The notes under the pieces: model-generated
Seen by the model: the letters and a program-made list of their open reading frames with translations, nothing else
What the model was told of the DNA's origin: nothing
Databases searched by the model: none
Position numbers and translations under genes: made by a program
Origin: Lachnospiraceae bacterium
GTDB lineage: Bacteria > Bacillota > Clostridia > Lachnospirales > Lachnospiraceae
Assembly (NCBI GenBank): GCA_017526745.1
Contig: JAFXQX010000033.1
Coordinates: forward strand, 1-64,000
Reading direction: 5' to 3'
Length of the DNA stretch: 64,000 bases
Part shown: positions 1-8,913 of the stretch, one piece after another
How positions within the stretch are numbered: the first letter of the stretch is position 1
Layout: the number at the start of each line of letters is the position of its first letter

Positions 1-90
1 TAGTGGACCATTTTCGAAAGCAGGCGCTGAAAATGGTCCACTAACCCCGTCCCCCAGGTCCACTTCGGCCCCGTCCCCCTGTCTCACCCC
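1..90. repeat. Composite palindromic repeat at window edge
   Basis: Positions 1-15 (TAGTGGACCATTTTC) are the exact inverse of 29-43, a 15-bp stem with a 13-nt loop. Positions 44-90 carry two degenerate copies of a CCCCGTCCCCC core, followed by a GGTCCACTT and a CTGTCTCA arm. Read on the minus strand, the TGAGACA arm overlaps the stop codon of the Cys-rich gene at 84-86. The same arms and core recur at about 28.4, 30.0, 51.2, 51.8, 52.4 and 54.1 kb. The element may extend beyond the left edge. Confidence 0.75.
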
Positions 91-317
91 TTAAGGAGTT
101 TGATGATCTCGCCGTAATTGGCTGCGATGTGGCAAAATGTGCAGTCCGAGCAGTTCTTGATGCTTTTGCCGTCCTGTTCGATGTAGGTATAGGTGCCGGG
201 ACATTCCATGTGGTAGAGCGGACAGTAGCAAAACAGGCAATTTATGTCCTCTTCCATTTCGTGGCATGGATAAAACCTGCAATCTTTGTTGGAAAAAAAC
301 GATGCACTGTTTTTCAT
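84..317 (-). CDS. Cysteine-rich small domain protein of cobalamin clusters
   Basis: A 77-residue soluble protein with about nine cysteines in close pairs (FYPCH, CLFCYCPLYH, CSDCTFCH). This resembles the cysteine-rich small domain family that often ends anaerobic cobalamin operons. Its biochemical role is not established; the spacing suggests metal or Fe-S binding, which is inference. Its ATG overlaps the TGA of cbiA by 4 bases, so it is the last translated gene of the operon within the window. Its own stop codon is formed by the first bases of a palindromic repeat. Confidence 0.75.
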   Translation of the reverse strand: MKNSASFFSNKDCRFYPCHEMEEDINCLFCYCPLYHMECPGTYTYIEQDGKSIKNCSDCTFCHIAANYGEIIKLLKG

Positions 318-1801
318 GATTTCATCTCCTTTGTCAAGAAATCATCTGCGGCGGCATGGCCGAGAAATGCCGGTATGGCGTCGGGTTTGGACGGATAATA
401 CAGGTGCGGCCAGCCGAAAAGGCAGTTGTCCTTTAAGATCATACCCGTATACTCTTTGCCTGTTGATGGTTTACATAACTGATAATCATCTGCCGCAGCG
501 CTGCTCTCATAATAGTGAAACTCATGGCCGCGCATGCCGGTAAAGTGTTCCGCTGCCCCGGAAAAAGTGCGTTGGCCTAAAGAGCCGTTGGGGCCGGTTA
601 TCATCATATATCCGAAGTTGACGAGGTGTCCTGCATAACGGCATGTGCCCTTAACGACACCTGCCATATCATATTCTATGCCCGCCTTATCCGTGATCGA
701 ATCGTGAAGGTACATGAAGCCGCCGCATTCAGCAATGACCGGCATACCGGATCTTACGGCATGCCGCACTGATCCGAGCATCGAGACGTTCCGGCTCAGT
801 TTTTCAAGAAAGAGTTCGGGATAGCCTCCGCCAAGCAGCAAGGCATCGGCGCCCTCGGGAACAGCTTCGTCGTTAAGCGGTGAAAAATACACTATATTCA
901 TCCCCAAATCCTTGAGAAACGTAAGGTTTTGAGGGTAGTAGAAACAGAAGGCCTCGTCCCTTGCAACAGCCAGTGTTAGCGGCTGAGCATGTCCGGTATT
1001 ATTCTGTCTACGGCCGGCTTTGACAGGGTTTTTGACAGAACGCTCTGACATGCGCGCAGCCGAGTTCATAAGGGACACTACCCGTGAAAAATCGCACCCC
1101 TGCTCCATTATCTTTGCATAACGTGAGATCTTCTCGTTGATATCCGCGATCTCACCGGGGAGTTTTAACCCGAGATGCCGGCTGTTGATGCCGATATCGT
1201 CGGTTTTGGGAATGTGACCGAAAAATGTGACATCGGGCCGGTCCTTTGAGATCTCGGCTTTTATGACCGGCAGAAGTCTTTCGTAATACGCATCGGACAT
1301 TTGGTTCAAGATTATGCCCCGTATCAGGCAGCCAAAATCATCCGCCAGGATTCCTTTAATGAGCGATATTACTGTCCTTCCGGCTCCTATAGCGTTTATG
1401 ACAAGGATAACGGGAGTATCCGTCAGCATTGCGATCTCATAACACGAACCTTTCACGGAGCCGGGCGAGATCCCGTCGTATATTCCCATGGCGCCTTCGA
1501 TCACAGCAAAATGCCCGCCTTCGGCCGCTTTATCGTATACGAGCGATCTTACGCCGTCTTCTCCTGCAAGGAACGTATCAAGATTAAGACTGTCGATGCC
1601 AAGGACCTTTTTATGAAACATAGGATCGATATAGTCGGGACCGCATTTAAAAGAGACCGGGGAGAGACCCTTGTCCTTAAGAAGACATAGTAATCCGCAT
1701 GTTATAACGGTCTTTCCGGAGCCGCTCGCAGCTCCTGCGATCATCACCCTGGGCATTTGGGCCACAATATCCGCCGCATGTTCGCAGGCCTTTTGATCCA
1801 T
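314..1801 (-). CDS. cbiA: Cobyrinate a,c-diamide synthase CbiA
   Basis: CbiA amidates the a and c side chains of cob(II)yrinate using glutamine and ATP. The N-terminal half has a P-loop (AGAASGSGKT) of the dethiobiotin synthetase-like fold. The C-terminal half is a class I glutamine amidotransferase with the nucleophile in AECGGFMYL and a late histidine in GHEFHY. I prefer the ATG at 1801 (495 residues) because AAGGA sits 7 nt before it; an upstream ATG at 1822 would overlap cbiJE by 11 nt. The gene lies between cbiJE and the small Cys-rich gene in the riboswitch-controlled operon. Confidence 0.93.
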   Translation of the reverse strand: MDQKACEHAADIVAQMPRVMIAGAASGSGKTVITCGLLCLLKDKGLSPVSFKCGPDYIDPMFHKKVLGIDSLNLDTFLAGEDGVRSLVYDKAAEGGHFAVIEGAMGIYDGISPGSVKGSCYEIAMLTDTPVILVINAIGAGRTVISLIKGILADDFGCLIRGIILNQMSDAYYERLLPVIKAEISKDRPDVTFFGHIPKTDDIGINSRHLGLKLPGEIADINEKISRYAKIMEQGCDFSRVVSLMNSAARMSERSVKNPVKAGRRQNNTGHAQPLTLAVARDEAFCFYYPQNLTFLKDLGMNIVYFSPLNDEAVPEGADALLLGGGYPELFLEKLSRNVSMLGSVRHAVRSGMPVIAECGGFMYLHDSITDKAGIEYDMAGVVKGTCRYAGHLVNFGYMMITGPNGSLGQRTFSGAAEHFTGMRGHEFHYYESSAAADDYQLCKPSTGKEYTGMILKDNCLFGWPHLYYPSKPDAIPAFLGHAAADDFLTKEMKS

Positions 1802-1811
1802 TTTGCTGTCC

Positions 1812-3314
1812 TTAATGTTCATCCGGCATATATTTCCTGTTTTTAAATAACACTGTTATTAATCCTGCACCCGAAAGATCACAAGCTTCATCCACATCAA
1901 ACATTAAGATCTCCTCGTTATCGTAGGACAGATCGCATCCGGCAAAGATAGCGGCGTCGATGCCGCACTCCTTCATAGCTTTTGCCACCGCTCCAAGGTC
2001 ATCTTTTGATGACATTATCGCAAAGACTTTCGGGTTTGATGAAACAGCGCCCACGAGTTCCTGCAAGTTATGTAAACTGTTGTTCCCATGGAGGCTCATG
2101 ATCTTTGCATCATCATAACTTACAAACAGTCTTGAGGCCAGATATGATACGGACGAAATCCCCGGAAGCATGATGATATCAGCATCTTTGTCCCACTTGC
2201 GAAGCTTTTCGTAAACATCTTTTGCTCCGCTGTAAAAGCCGGTGTCTCCGGAAAAGAGGATGGTTGGATTAGTTATGTCAACCTCTCGTTCCATGATCTC
2301 TATGATGTCATCGGCAAGATATGTCATGTAGCGCCTCAGGGGACCGCCCTTTGCCGATCCGAGCATCCGTTTAGCCCCAAAGAGCGCATCGGCCGACACA
2401 ATCGCCGCCTTTACCGCGCATGTCATGACCGGTGCGGATCCCATGCCGATCCCGGCAAGGGTTATGGTCCTTAGAGGATGATATATGTTCCCGGTAATGG
2501 CCCGGTAAGCTTCTCCGAGCGAGATGCCCTCCGCAGCCGGAAAAACATCTGGTCTTGTTATCACATGGATCTGTACTCCAAGATCGGCTGCAGCCCTTAC
2601 CTTCTCGTCGTATCCTCCGGATATCCCGCCGTCCTTTGTCAAAAGATGGCTGATCTTACAGTCTGTGATCACAGCCCGGTTCATCTCATACGAAAAAGGG
2701 CCATGCATCGCAATGATCTTTTGCGGTGAAAATCCCAGTTCTTCACAGATCCCAAGGCTTTGCGCTGAAGGCAGTACGCGCACATACGTCCTCTCCAGAG
2801 TAGCTTTTGAAACGGCGTGCGTGTATTTGGAAAGCTCCTTGCTGCCAGTGGTGATCAGGATATTACCCGAAAGAGAATCTGCTGTTTGAGCGAAGGCATC
2901 CATGCTGTCATACCGGTTGACATAATTTCCGCCTTCGAAAGTCTCGGCGGGAGTCTCGGCGAAAGACTCGCCGGGATCTTTGCCGGATGCCGCATCCATT
3001 GCCCCCCTGATCACCCTTAACAGAGCGGCTCCTGCAGGTATTGCCGAAGCAATGTTTTTACTTACTTCAACCGCATACGGATGTGTTGCATCTACAACAA
3101 AATCGCCATCCGTAAATCCGTTCTCTTCAAAAAACGACCGCATCCGTGCTTTATCCATCCGGCCTTCGTGAAGGATGATGTAAGGATCATCCTTTTGCAT
3201 CATATCGGCACCATAACCGGTGGCTACACATACATGATGCCGGATATGGTCTCTTCGAAGCATGTCCGACAGGCGTCTTCCTTCAGTTGTTCCCGCAAAG
3301 ATCACAACATTCAT
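1812..3314 (-). CDS. cbiJE: Fused precorrin-6A reductase / precorrin-6Y C5-methyltransferase (CbiJ-CbiE)
   Basis: A 500-residue two-domain protein. Residues 1 to about 280 are CbiJ/CobK: they start with VIFAGTTEGR and contain DATHPYA, NILITTGSKE and IAMHGPFS. This domain reduces cobalt-precorrin-6A. Residues 283-500 are CbiE, a corrin C-methyltransferase of the SAM-dependent tetrapyrrole methylase fold, starting LAGIGMGS and containing FSGDTGFYSGA. The C15-methylating and decarboxylating partner CbiT, often fused to CbiE, is absent from this protein and from the window. The start overlaps the end of cbiH by 4 nt. Fusion of the reductase to CbiE is less usual than CbiE-CbiT. Confidence 0.92.
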   Translation of the reverse strand: MNVVIFAGTTEGRRLSDMLRRDHIRHHVCVATGYGADMMQKDDPYIILHEGRMDKARMRSFFEENGFTDGDFVVDATHPYAVEVSKNIASAIPAGAALLRVIRGAMDAASGKDPGESFAETPAETFEGGNYVNRYDSMDAFAQTADSLSGNILITTGSKELSKYTHAVSKATLERTYVRVLPSAQSLGICEELGFSPQKIIAMHGPFSYEMNRAVITDCKISHLLTKDGGISGGYDEKVRAAADLGVQIHVITRPDVFPAAEGISLGEAYRAITGNIYHPLRTITLAGIGMGSAPVMTCAVKAAIVSADALFGAKRMLGSAKGGPLRRYMTYLADDIIEIMEREVDITNPTILFSGDTGFYSGAKDVYEKLRKWDKDADIIMLPGISSVSYLASRLFVSYDDAKIMSLHGNNSLHNLQELVGAVSSNPKVFAIMSSKDDLGAVAKAMKECGIDAAIFAGCDLSYDNEEILMFDVDEACDLSGAGLITVLFKNRKYMPDEH

Positions 3315-4045
3315 TTCGTCTTATAGCCTCTCGGTGTTATCAGCCATCCTCCCCTGATGATCGTTGCGGAATTGCCGATAAACACCGTAGTCGTCATATC
3401 CGCATCTATTGAGCAAAGCTCCTTGAGAGTGCATATCTGTGCCGTGCTTCCGCTTCTGGCTATATTTTTTGTGTATCCGCATGGCAGGTTGGGCGGAAGC
3501 TTGGTTAACATAACTTCGCAGGCTTTCTTCAGATGACCGCTTCTTGTCCGGCTGGCGGGATTATAGAGCACGATACAAAGATCGGCCTCAGCGGCAAGTT
3601 TCAGCCGCTTTTCTATCAGATCCCACGGAGTCAGAAGATCGCTTAACGAGATCACGCAAAAATCATGTCCCACGGGTGCACCGAGCATTGCAGAACCCGA
3701 CAGCGCCGCCGTGACTCCGCATATGACCTCGACATCGGAAAACCCACTCCTGGATGCGATCTCAAGCATCGGGGAAGCCATGCCGTACACTCCGGCATCC
3801 CCGCTGCATACAAGCGCCACCGTTTTGCCCTCACGAGCCAGACTGATACATCTTTCACAGCGGTCTGTCTCCTCGCGCATTCCGCTTTCAATGATATCTT
3901 TGCCTTTACATATATCCCTTATAAGATCGGTGTATACTTTATATCCGATAATCACATCGCTCGATCTGAGTGCATCGGCCGCCTCCTGCGTCATCATCTT
4001 CGTATCTCCGGGGCCGATCCCTATAACATAAATCTTTCCTGACAT
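3311..4045 (-). CDS. cbiH: Cobalt-precorrin-3B C17-methyltransferase CbiH
   Basis: A 244-residue tetrapyrrole methylase that methylates C17 and drives ring contraction in the anaerobic corrin pathway. The N-terminus IYVIGIGPGD, the central CSGDAGVYGMA and the late NPASRTR are typical of CbiH/CobJ. It overlaps cbiJE by 4 nt. An 85-nt gap without obvious structure separates it from cbiG upstream. Confidence 0.93.
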   Translation of the reverse strand: MSGKIYVIGIGPGDTKMMTQEAADALRSSDVIIGYKVYTDLIRDICKGKDIIESGMREETDRCERCISLAREGKTVALVCSGDAGVYGMASPMLEIASRSGFSDVEVICGVTAALSGSAMLGAPVGHDFCVISLSDLLTPWDLIEKRLKLAAEADLCIVLYNPASRTRSGHLKKACEVMLTKLPPNLPCGYTKNIARSGSTAQICTLKELCSIDADMTTTVFIGNSATIIRGGWLITPRGYKTK

Positions 4046-4130
4046 AACTTACCGCCTTACTTATCCGCTTACGTTCACCCTTTACCATCTGATCAGATAC
4101 TACCCTGTTACCCGGCTCAGGCTGAAATGC

Positions 4131-5099
4131 TCAATCTTTGCCGAACCGGTCAGATCTTGATGCCACGGCAACTGTCATGCCGTTATGTGCCGTCTTTTTA
4201 ACAACCAGTTGTCCTCGGTCTCCGGCCGCAAGTACTGCTGACCTTTCACAAATATTGCCGACCCCTACCGTGTTTTCCACAAACTCCGATTCCGAAAAAT
4301 CACCCTGCATTCTTTTTAAGAGTGCAGGCTCAAACGTTATGAGCGGAAGATCGTATTTACCGGCAAATGCCGAAAGTGCCGGGTCGTTTTCCTTGATATC
4401 GACGGTAGCTACGGCATAAACATCATCTGTTGCTATGTTATTATCGCTTAATACACTGAGTATGAACTCTTCAAGTTCTTCCGCCTGCCTGCCTTTTTTC
4501 ATCCCGATCCCCAGCGTGTATCTTTTGGGAGAAAGAAGCAGATCATATTCCCTGTCCGTGTTGTCGGCAACAATTATGTCAACCTTATGGGCCGGGGGAT
4601 AATCCTTTACGGATATGGTCACGCGCTTATTCTCTATCGCCTTTGCGGAAACCTTTTTGATACCCTCGCGGTTCATGATATTAAGGCGCTTTTCCCTGGC
4701 AAAGACATCAGCGGAAAACGCAGAGTTAACATCGGTCGACGTGGTTATAACGGGGACTGCCCCCAACAGCTTTGCTATAACTGCAGCGATCTTATTGGCT
4801 CCCTGCGCATGACCGGACAGTATCGGGATGACAAAGGATGCGGTATCATCTATAACTATCACCGGGCTGTCTGTAAGCTTGTCCTTAACATACGGGGATA
4901 CCGCCCGCACAGCTATCCCGCAGGCTCCTATGAAAATGAGGGCACATTTTTCGAAAAAGCCCTCCCGGGCAAAATCATCGGGCGAGGTACCGTCTGTGGC
5001 GCATTCTGCAGGCTCAATCCCATGTTCTTCGTATGCCCTGTTCAGTTTATTTGCTATGATCTTTCCCCTGTCGGAGAAGAATATGATCTTTTTTCTCAT
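4131..5099 (-). CDS. cbiG: Cobalt-precorrin-5A hydrolase CbiG
   Basis: CbiG opens the delta-lactone of cobalt-precorrin-5A and releases the two-carbon fragment as acetaldehyde. The 322-residue protein has the expected N-terminal region with LSGHAQGANK and VITTSTDVN, and a C-terminal domain beginning LGIGMKKG. The start ATG at 5099 has no clear ribosome site, so translation may depend on coupling within the operon. A 100-nt spacer lies between it and cbiF upstream. Confidence 0.92.
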   Translation of the reverse strand: MRKKIIFFSDRGKIIANKLNRAYEEHGIEPAECATDGTSPDDFAREGFFEKCALIFIGACGIAVRAVSPYVKDKLTDSPVIVIDDTASFVIPILSGHAQGANKIAAVIAKLLGAVPVITTSTDVNSAFSADVFAREKRLNIMNREGIKKVSAKAIENKRVTISVKDYPPAHKVDIIVADNTDREYDLLLSPKRYTLGIGMKKGRQAEELEEFILSVLSDNNIATDDVYAVATVDIKENDPALSAFAGKYDLPLITFEPALLKRMQGDFSESEFVENTVGVGNICERSAVLAAGDRGQLVVKKTAHNGMTVAVASRSDRFGKD

Positions 5100-5199
5100 A
5101 TTATGTATTTCAACCGATACAACCGATCCTATTTCGGTCCAATGGTGTTTCGATCAACGATTGCGCATGTTATTTATAAGTGTTATTCAGATATGTTAT

Positions 5200-5967
5200 T
5201 TAATCTTCTGTCGGTCTCGCATCTCTGAAACCCGTTGAAAACAGCGGATCATATAGTTTTGATCTGCCATAAGATACATGTGTTATTATATCTCCGACGA
5301 GTACGATCGCGGTTTTTGTGATACCGTTCTCCTTTCCCGTCACCTCAAGCGATCCGACAGTGCAGACAAATGCCTGTTCTTCGGGCCATGTAGCCTTGTA
5401 TACAATTGCTGCGGGGGTGTTATTTTTTAACCCTCCCTCGATCAGGCGGCGGGACAGTTCCCCGAGCATTCCCGATGACAGATAGATGGCCATGGAGGCA
5501 TTATGGGCCGCAAGAGACTGTATGCTCTCCTTTTCGGGAACAGAAGTCACACCTTCCATCCTTGTGATGATCAGTGTCTGGGACACATCGGGAAGGGTAT
5601 ATTCAATGTTAAGAGATGCCGCGGCACCAAAACACGCACTCACTCCGGGACACGACTCGTATTTCCTTCCTGCAGCATCGAGTATATCCATCTGCTCTCT
5701 TACTGCACCGTAAAGGCTCTGATCGCCGGTATGGAGTCTTACCACTTTTTTATCAGCGGCATCTGCGGTTAACATAACATCGGTCACTTCATCTATCGTC
5801 ATAGTGGCACTGTTATGGATCTGTGCGTCCTTTGATGCATATTCAAGAAGTTTGGGATTAACCAGGCTTCCGGCATATATGATCACATCTGCCTGTTGAA
5901 TAAGCCGCATCCCGCGGACTGTTATTAGATCCGGGGCACCCGGGCCCGCTCCCACAAAATATATCAT
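5200..5967 (-). CDS. cbiF: Cobalt-precorrin-4 C11-methyltransferase CbiF
   Basis: A 255-residue SAM-dependent tetrapyrrole methylase acting at C11. The start IYFVGAGPGAPDLIT, the motif HTGDQSLYGA and the late region KATWPEE are typical of CbiF/CobM. Its ATG overlaps the stop of the cbiCD fusion by 4 nt, implying translational coupling. Confidence 0.94.
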   Translation of the reverse strand: MIYFVGAGPGAPDLITVRGMRLIQQADVIIYAGSLVNPKLLEYASKDAQIHNSATMTIDEVTDVMLTADAADKKVVRLHTGDQSLYGAVREQMDILDAAGRKYESCPGVSACFGAAASLNIEYTLPDVSQTLIITRMEGVTSVPEKESIQSLAAHNASMAIYLSSGMLGELSRRLIEGGLKNNTPAAIVYKATWPEEQAFVCTVGSLEVTGKENGITKTAIVLVGDIITHVSYGRSKLYDPLFSTGFRDARPTED

Positions 5968-7853
5968 TTTCCCTGCTCCGTAACCTGCTGCATAAGCTCC
6001 AGGGCGCCGTCAGTTGCTCCGGAAAGACCATATGCGGTCGAATAGACGATACATTCCGAGCGCATATTGCGCGAGCGTTTATTAAGGTGATAGTAAATCT
6101 TTTCCATGATGACCTCAAAACACCTGTCGGCAGAGCCGGCAGATCTTAAGTATCCGTAAGCCTCTTCGGTAGATACGCTGTTAAGGATATGGCGGATCGT
6201 TTCATTATCGACTCCGGCAGCAACAGCCGCCGCTGCCATCAGTTCCATCCTGCAGTCAGCCATCGCAGAATGAGTGTTCATTATACCTCCCGACAGTTTT
6301 ACGAGCTTTCCCGCATGCCCGACCAGAAGAAGCTTCACAAAGCCGAGATCCCTTGCAAAATCAACTGTCTCTCCTATGAAGTTCGAGCATTTGACAGCAT
6401 TTTCCAGGTCATATCCGAAATGGTCCTTCATAAAATCCAGGCCGTAGTTTCCGGGGGTTATCACGGCAATATCGGCTCCCATAGCCTTTTTTTGCGACAG
6501 TTCAGCCTTTATCGTATCGATTATGGCCTTGGTGCTCATCGGTTCGACAATCCCGCTCGTCCCGATGATCGAAATGCCGCCTTCTATGCCGAATCTCTTA
6601 TTGAAAGTCTTTTGGGCGATCTTCTCTCCGCCTGGCACCGATATGACGATCTTTACGGCACCGAAGTATTCATGCTCGTCAGCGGTTGACATAACTTCCT
6701 GCGTTATCATCGCACGCGGCACGGAGTTAATGGCCCACTCTCCTACCTGCCTGTCAAGTCCCGGTCTTGTAAGCTTTCCGATCCCGGCTCCTCCCTCGAT
6801 GATAACACGTTCATTATCCGATGATACATCTTGGGCCGGAACGTTCGCATTGTCCGGTGCCGTCATATCCGGTACAAGAGAGGCCTCGGCATATATGAGC
6901 AATCCGGCAGTGACATCGGGATCATCGCTTTCGGGCTTCCTGACCGCACATGATGCACCGGATTCGGTTAACATAACATCGTGCAGCGGTGCTTCATACG
7001 ATATCCCGGCCGGTGTCAGAACCTTTATATGATCAAGCTTTCTTTGCTCCAGCAGCATTACCGTTGCTGCCTTTGCCGCGGCTTGGGCACATGTGCCCGT
7101 TGTAAATCCGAATCCCTTTTTTGCGCCTGCTCTGTTCTTAGTCCTCGCCTCATCTGACGGTTTTCCGGCCCCGGGATCAGACCATTCGCCATCCTCTGTC
7201 ATGCCGTACAAACATGCATTTACGATCGCCGCTGCCACGTTACTGCCGCCTTTTTGCCCTTTGTTGACTATATAAGGGACAGGCGTATCCATTATCATCT
7301 CTTTGGCGGCTACAACGTTTACAAACCCTACCGGAGCCCCGACCACGAATGCCGGGACATAGTCATTTTTATCATAATGATCTTTGAGGGCGATAAGTGC
7401 GGTCGGGGCATTTCCGATCACAAATATCACAGGACCGCCAAGTGCCATGGCCCTTTCCATTGAGACCTGCGCACGCGTGACTTTACGCTCTTTTGCCTCT
7501 TTTCTCACGTCCTCATTTGCCATGAAGCAATAATACCGGCATCCGTACCGGTCAAGAACAGTCTTGTTAATCCCCGAAAGAGCCATATTCGTGTCGCATA
7601 CTATGGTGGCTCCCTCCTTTATGAGCGAGGTAAACTCCCCCACGGCGTTTTCGGACAGGCAGAGGCTTTGGGCATAGTCAAAATCGGCCGTCGTATGTAT
7701 GCACCTTTTGATGATGCTAATAACTACCGGGTCGGTATCATCATCAACCCTTACTCCATCGTTGATCGACACGATGCGATCACGAAGTTTATCTTCGATT
7801 ATCTCAAAACTCCTCTTCTCTATCATCGAGGGTTCGACGTATTCAAGTCTCAT
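5964..7853 (-). CDS. cbiCD: Fused cobalt-precorrin-8 methylmutase / cobalt-precorrin-5B C1-methyltransferase (CbiC-CbiD)
   Basis: A 629-residue fusion. Residues 1 to about 217 are CbiC, which moves the C11 methyl to C12. The probable catalytic His is in CIHTTADFDYA, with GNAPTAL and GAPVGFV typical of the family. After a hydrophilic linker, residues from about 247 on are CbiD (GFTTGTCAQAA), the C1-methyltransferase. I choose the ATG at 7853 because a GGAG sits 5 nt before it and it overlaps cobD by only 11 nt; an in-frame start at 7946 would overlap by 104 nt. A single protein thus carries two non-consecutive pathway steps. Confidence 0.92.
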   Translation of the reverse strand: MRLEYVEPSMIEKRSFEIIEDKLRDRIVSINDGVRVDDDTDPVVISIIKRCIHTTADFDYAQSLCLSENAVGEFTSLIKEGATIVCDTNMALSGINKTVLDRYGCRYYCFMANEDVRKEAKERKVTRAQVSMERAMALGGPVIFVIGNAPTALIALKDHYDKNDYVPAFVVGAPVGFVNVVAAKEMIMDTPVPYIVNKGQKGGSNVAAAIVNACLYGMTEDGEWSDPGAGKPSDEARTKNRAGAKKGFGFTTGTCAQAAAKAATVMLLEQRKLDHIKVLTPAGISYEAPLHDVMLTESGASCAVRKPESDDPDVTAGLLIYAEASLVPDMTAPDNANVPAQDVSSDNERVIIEGGAGIGKLTRPGLDRQVGEWAINSVPRAMITQEVMSTADEHEYFGAVKIVISVPGGEKIAQKTFNKRFGIEGGISIIGTSGIVEPMSTKAIIDTIKAELSQKKAMGADIAVITPGNYGLDFMKDHFGYDLENAVKCSNFIGETVDFARDLGFVKLLLVGHAGKLVKLSGGIMNTHSAMADCRMELMAAAAVAAGVDNETIRHILNSVSTEEAYGYLRSAGSADRCFEVIMEKIYYHLNKRSRNMRSECIVYSTAYGLSGATDGALELMQQVTEQGK

Positions 7854-8913
7854 ATACGCTCCGTAATGCACTAATGAGCAGTTCATTGTCTTTATGACCC
7901 CGGACAGCGATCCTGTAGAATCTTCCATCCAATCCGTCAAAATCACAGCAGTCTCTTATCAGGATCCCCTGCCGGATAAGCTTCTCATAAGTGTTTATTT
8001 GACCTCTGCGGATCTCATCCTTGAAGAGGATAAAATCCGTATCGCTGTTGAAAACCTTAAATCCGATATCCAATAATCCTTCTGAAAGAAATGAACGCTC
8101 AGTTTTGATGATATCCATTGATTTTTCAAGGAATTCGCGGGTTTTGCCGCTGTCGGATATCCTTCGCATCAGTGCAGATGCAATAGACGAGATGTTCCAT
8201 TCCGGAAGATGCTCCCGGACCGTTTCTATGTTTTCCGGACTGCTTATGACATAGCCCATCCTGATACCGGGCAGGGCAAAACTTTTTGTAAATGATCTGA
8301 TGATATACAGATTTTCATACTTTTGGGCAAGACCGGCTCTTTTCTCAATTGTGCATTTTTGACCTGCATCTGAGAGCATGTAAAAGCTCTCATCCAGAAT
8401 GACCTTTATACCCATCTCATATGACCTGTCAAGAATCCTGATCAGCAGGTCTTCATCTATGTTTTTGCCGGATGGATTTCCGGGATCGCACAAAAAGACC
8501 AGATCGATATCACCCGTTATGCATGAGAGGACTTCTTCATCCGGTCCAAATCCGTTCTCTTCTTTTGTATAGTAGGATCTGACATCGCACCCCTTTTGCG
8601 AAGCCAGCGCATGATCATACCCGCCAAAGCAGGGGCGCACAAGAAGCGCTGTCTCAGGCGATACGGCATGTACTACAGCCATAAACAGCTCCGATGAGCC
8701 CGATCCTGCATATACACGATCGACGGATATACCGCACGAGGCCGCAAGTGCCTGTCGTACGTCGTGCTGGTCGATCTCGGGATACCTTTTTGCGGCATCT
8801 GTACCCTCTTTTACGGCCCGGGCAATAAGATCAGCCATACCGGGATCGAAATACGGGTTGAGATTTACCGAAAAATCAATATCAATGCCGCAAGTAATAT
8901 TGCCGCCGTGCAT
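7843..8913 (-). CDS. cobD: L-threonine-O-3-phosphate decarboxylase CobD (PLP enzyme)
   Basis: A 356-residue fold-type I aminotransferase-like protein. It starts HGGN, a feature of the threonine-phosphate decarboxylases that make aminopropanol phosphate for the cobalamin nucleotide loop. The PLP lysine is expected in SFTKSFALPGIR, and YAGSGSSELF marks the cofactor phosphate site. GGAGG lies 4 nt before the ATG. It overlaps cbiB, which joins aminopropanol phosphate to the corrin. Histidinol-phosphate aminotransferase is the main alternative, but the context supports CobD. Confidence 0.88.
   Translation of the reverse strand: MHGGNITCGIDIDFSVNLNPYFDPGMADLIARAVKEGTDAAKRYPEIDQHDVRQALAASCGISVDRVYAGSGSSELFMAVVHAVSPETALLVRPCFGGYDHALASQKGCDVRSYYTKEENGFGPDEEVLSCITGDIDLVFLCDPGNPSGKNIDEDLLIRILDRSYEMGIKVILDESFYMLSDAGQKCTIEKRAGLAQKYENLYIIRSFTKSFALPGIRMGYVISSPENIETVREHLPEWNISSIASALMRRISDSGKTREFLEKSMDIIKTERSFLSEGLLDIGFKVFNSDTDFILFKDEIRRGQINTYEKLIRQGILIRDCCDFDGLDGRFYRIAVRGHKDNELLISALRSVYET

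Noticed and set aside
84-317. Ferredoxin
   Set aside because: The cysteine spacing does not match the CxxCxxCxxxC clusters of 2[4Fe-4S] ferredoxins; it fits the small Cys-rich family of cobalamin loci.
1301-1690. 129-codon plus-strand ORF
   Set aside because: It is antisense to cbiA, has no ribosome site or recognisable motif, and is explained by the codon bias of the gene on the other strand.
1812-3314. CbiT domain at the end of the CbiJ-CbiE protein
   Set aside because: The protein ends about 218 residues after the start of CbiE, with no room for the roughly 190-residue CbiT fold.
7843-7946. Longer N-terminus for the CbiC-CbiD fusion (start at 7946)
   Set aside because: It would overlap cobD by 104 nt. 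The ATG at 7853 has a GGAG at proper spacing and matches the usual CbiC start.
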